Positions 14,372 through 15,096 of a stretch of DNA of 15,096 nt are shown here, in pieces. The translations under genes were made by a program, and so were the position numbers. Positions within the stretch are counted from its first letter, which is position 1, and each line of letters starts with the position of its first letter. Source of the stretch: an uncultured Dechloromonas sp. (GTDB taxonomy: Bacteria; Pseudomonadota; Gammaproteobacteria; Burkholderiales; Rhodocyclaceae); contig CAMKYP010000043.1 of the NCBI GenBank assembly GCA_946477505.1, forward strand, positions 1-15,096, read 5' to 3'. Under the pieces are notes generated by a model that did not search any database, was not told where the DNA came from, and saw only the letters and a list, made by a program, of their open reading frames with translations.

Positions 14372-15060
14372 TTTCCTATTAAGAAGGTCTCAGAAAGCGA
14401 AATACGTTCGTTTGGCTTGCTGGGATCGTCTAGCCAGACCTTAAGAATGTTCGATTCGATACGCGACTGTAGTTTATACAGGGTGTTTTTCTCGACTTTT
14501 GCAGTTACCGGCACTACGACGTCTCTATACCCTCCAAATAGATGCCGAACTATTCTGACGACAACGAGAAATTCGTGCAAACGAGGTTCAACAAAAATCT
14601 CTCTGTTGTAGAGATTGCTTATCCCTGCCTCAGATGAAACTGTATCGATAAATATTGGCTGAACCCAATGAAAAGTACCGTCTACTTCAGTATAGCTACT
14701 GCCGACAATGCGGCCAGTAGCTATATTTTCGTCGTGTGATGATGAAAACAGAGGGCTACCTAATATTTGGCTGACCGAGTATTGGGAAGATGAATTATCA
14801 AGTTCTAGGTGTTTTAATAACTCCACCTCCGCACGTGCGTACCAAACCTGTCCCGGTCCACCACCATACCAAGCAGTAGCATTCGTAATACGAATGAATG
14901 GCATGTTGCGGGCTTGAGCAATTACTGCGGCACGGTGTAATAAAAAAGGTTTCAAGTGTGCCGGATGGCGAGCAGCATTGCTCGCTTGAATCATCACCGA
15001 CGTCTCCCTATCAGATATTAGTTTCGTATAGTCGGTGAGAACATTAGGGAAACTCTGCAT
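14368..15060 (-). CDS. Hypothetical protein of the array region (230 residues, or 208 from a downstream start)
   Basis: Soluble protein, no signal peptide or membrane segment, encoded in clearly more AT-rich DNA than the chromosome to the left, consistent with horizontal acquisition. An N-terminal helical part (LHRAAVIAQARNMPFIRITN, about 41-60) is followed by a Gly-rich turn (WYGGGPGQVWY) and an alternating beta-rich C-terminal half (EFLVVVRIVRHLFGGYRDVVVPVTAKV). Family not recognised. The reading frame opens after a TGA at 15070-15072. The ATG at 15058-15060 has no good ribosome binding site, whereas the in-frame ATG at 14992-14994 has GGGAG nine bases upstream (plus 15004-15008), so the shorter form may be the real one. 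It ends in ATGA overlapping the next ORF. No attC core is visible between 15060 and the window edge. Confidence 0.6.
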   Translation of the reverse strand: MQSFPNVLTDYTKLISDRETSVMIQASNAARHPAHLKPFLLHRAAVIAQARNMPFIRITNATAWYGGGPGQVWYARAEVELLKHLELDNSSSQYSVSQILGSPLFSSSHDENIATGRIVGSSYTEVDGTFHWVQPIFIDTVSSEAGISNLYNREIFVEPRLHEFLVVVRIVRHLFGGYRDVVVPVTAKVEKNTLYKLQSRIESNILKVWLDDPSKPNERISLSETFLIGK

Positions 15061-15096
15061 AAGCGCCCATCATGCAGCGCAATTTGAGAAAATGAC

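Noticed and set aside
1..15096. CRISPR array, tRNA, rRNA or insertion sequence
   Set aside because: No regularly spaced direct repeats, cloverleaf-like segments, transposase motifs or terminal inverted repeats were seen.

Overview
The window is high-GC, densely packed bacterial chromosome. Gene content and synteny (class I PHA synthase, universal stress protein, the yhiI-rbbA-yhhJ export operon, a CPA2 antiporter with a YbdK-type ligase, and an integron cassette array) fit a betaproteobacterium, possibly of the Rhodocyclales (Dechloromonas/Azonexus/Azoarcus-like). That placement is inferred from gene content; no rRNA or marker gene is present.

Left part (1-3003): on the minus strand a beta-CASP metallo-beta-lactamase-fold protein is followed after 34 bp by phaC, which runs off the left edge. 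A universal stress protein gene is divergent on the plus strand.

Centre-left (3049-8800): an operon on the minus strand encodes an HlyD-type periplasmic adaptor (YhiI-like), a 913-residue double-ATPase/permease fusion (RbbA-like) and a second permease (YhhJ-like), with gaps of 6 and 1 bp. The same three genes occur in the same order in E. coli. A small exported protein of unknown function follows about 100 bp downstream. The operon has a good -10 box with a near-perfect 20-bp dyad just downstream of the predicted transcription start, which looks like a TetR-type operator; no regulator gene lies in the window.

Centre-right (9013-12229): a class I glutamine-amidotransferase-like gamma-glutamyl hydrolase (minus) is divergent from a two-gene plus-strand operon of a short CPA2 antiporter overlapping a YbdK-type glutamate-cysteine ligase (GCS2) gene by 8 bp. 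A gamma-glutamyl-bond maker, a gamma-glutamyl-bond breaker and an ion transporter together suggest one functional module.

Right part (12230-15096): after a 330-bp non-coding boundary rich in short GGCC/GGTC palindromes the sequence becomes more AT-rich. It holds the distal end of an integron cassette array read on the minus strand. Three attC sites are clear and a fourth is degenerate. They delimit three single-gene cassettes (117-, 141- and 145-residue proteins) and a larger segment with a 230-residue ORF overlapping a truncated secreted-protein ORF. Two cassette ORFs use the TAA inside the attC R'' core as stop codon and a third ends inside the attC. A minus-strand terminator-like hairpin lies beyond the last attC. 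No integrase gene is visible; if one exists it should lie beyond the right edge.
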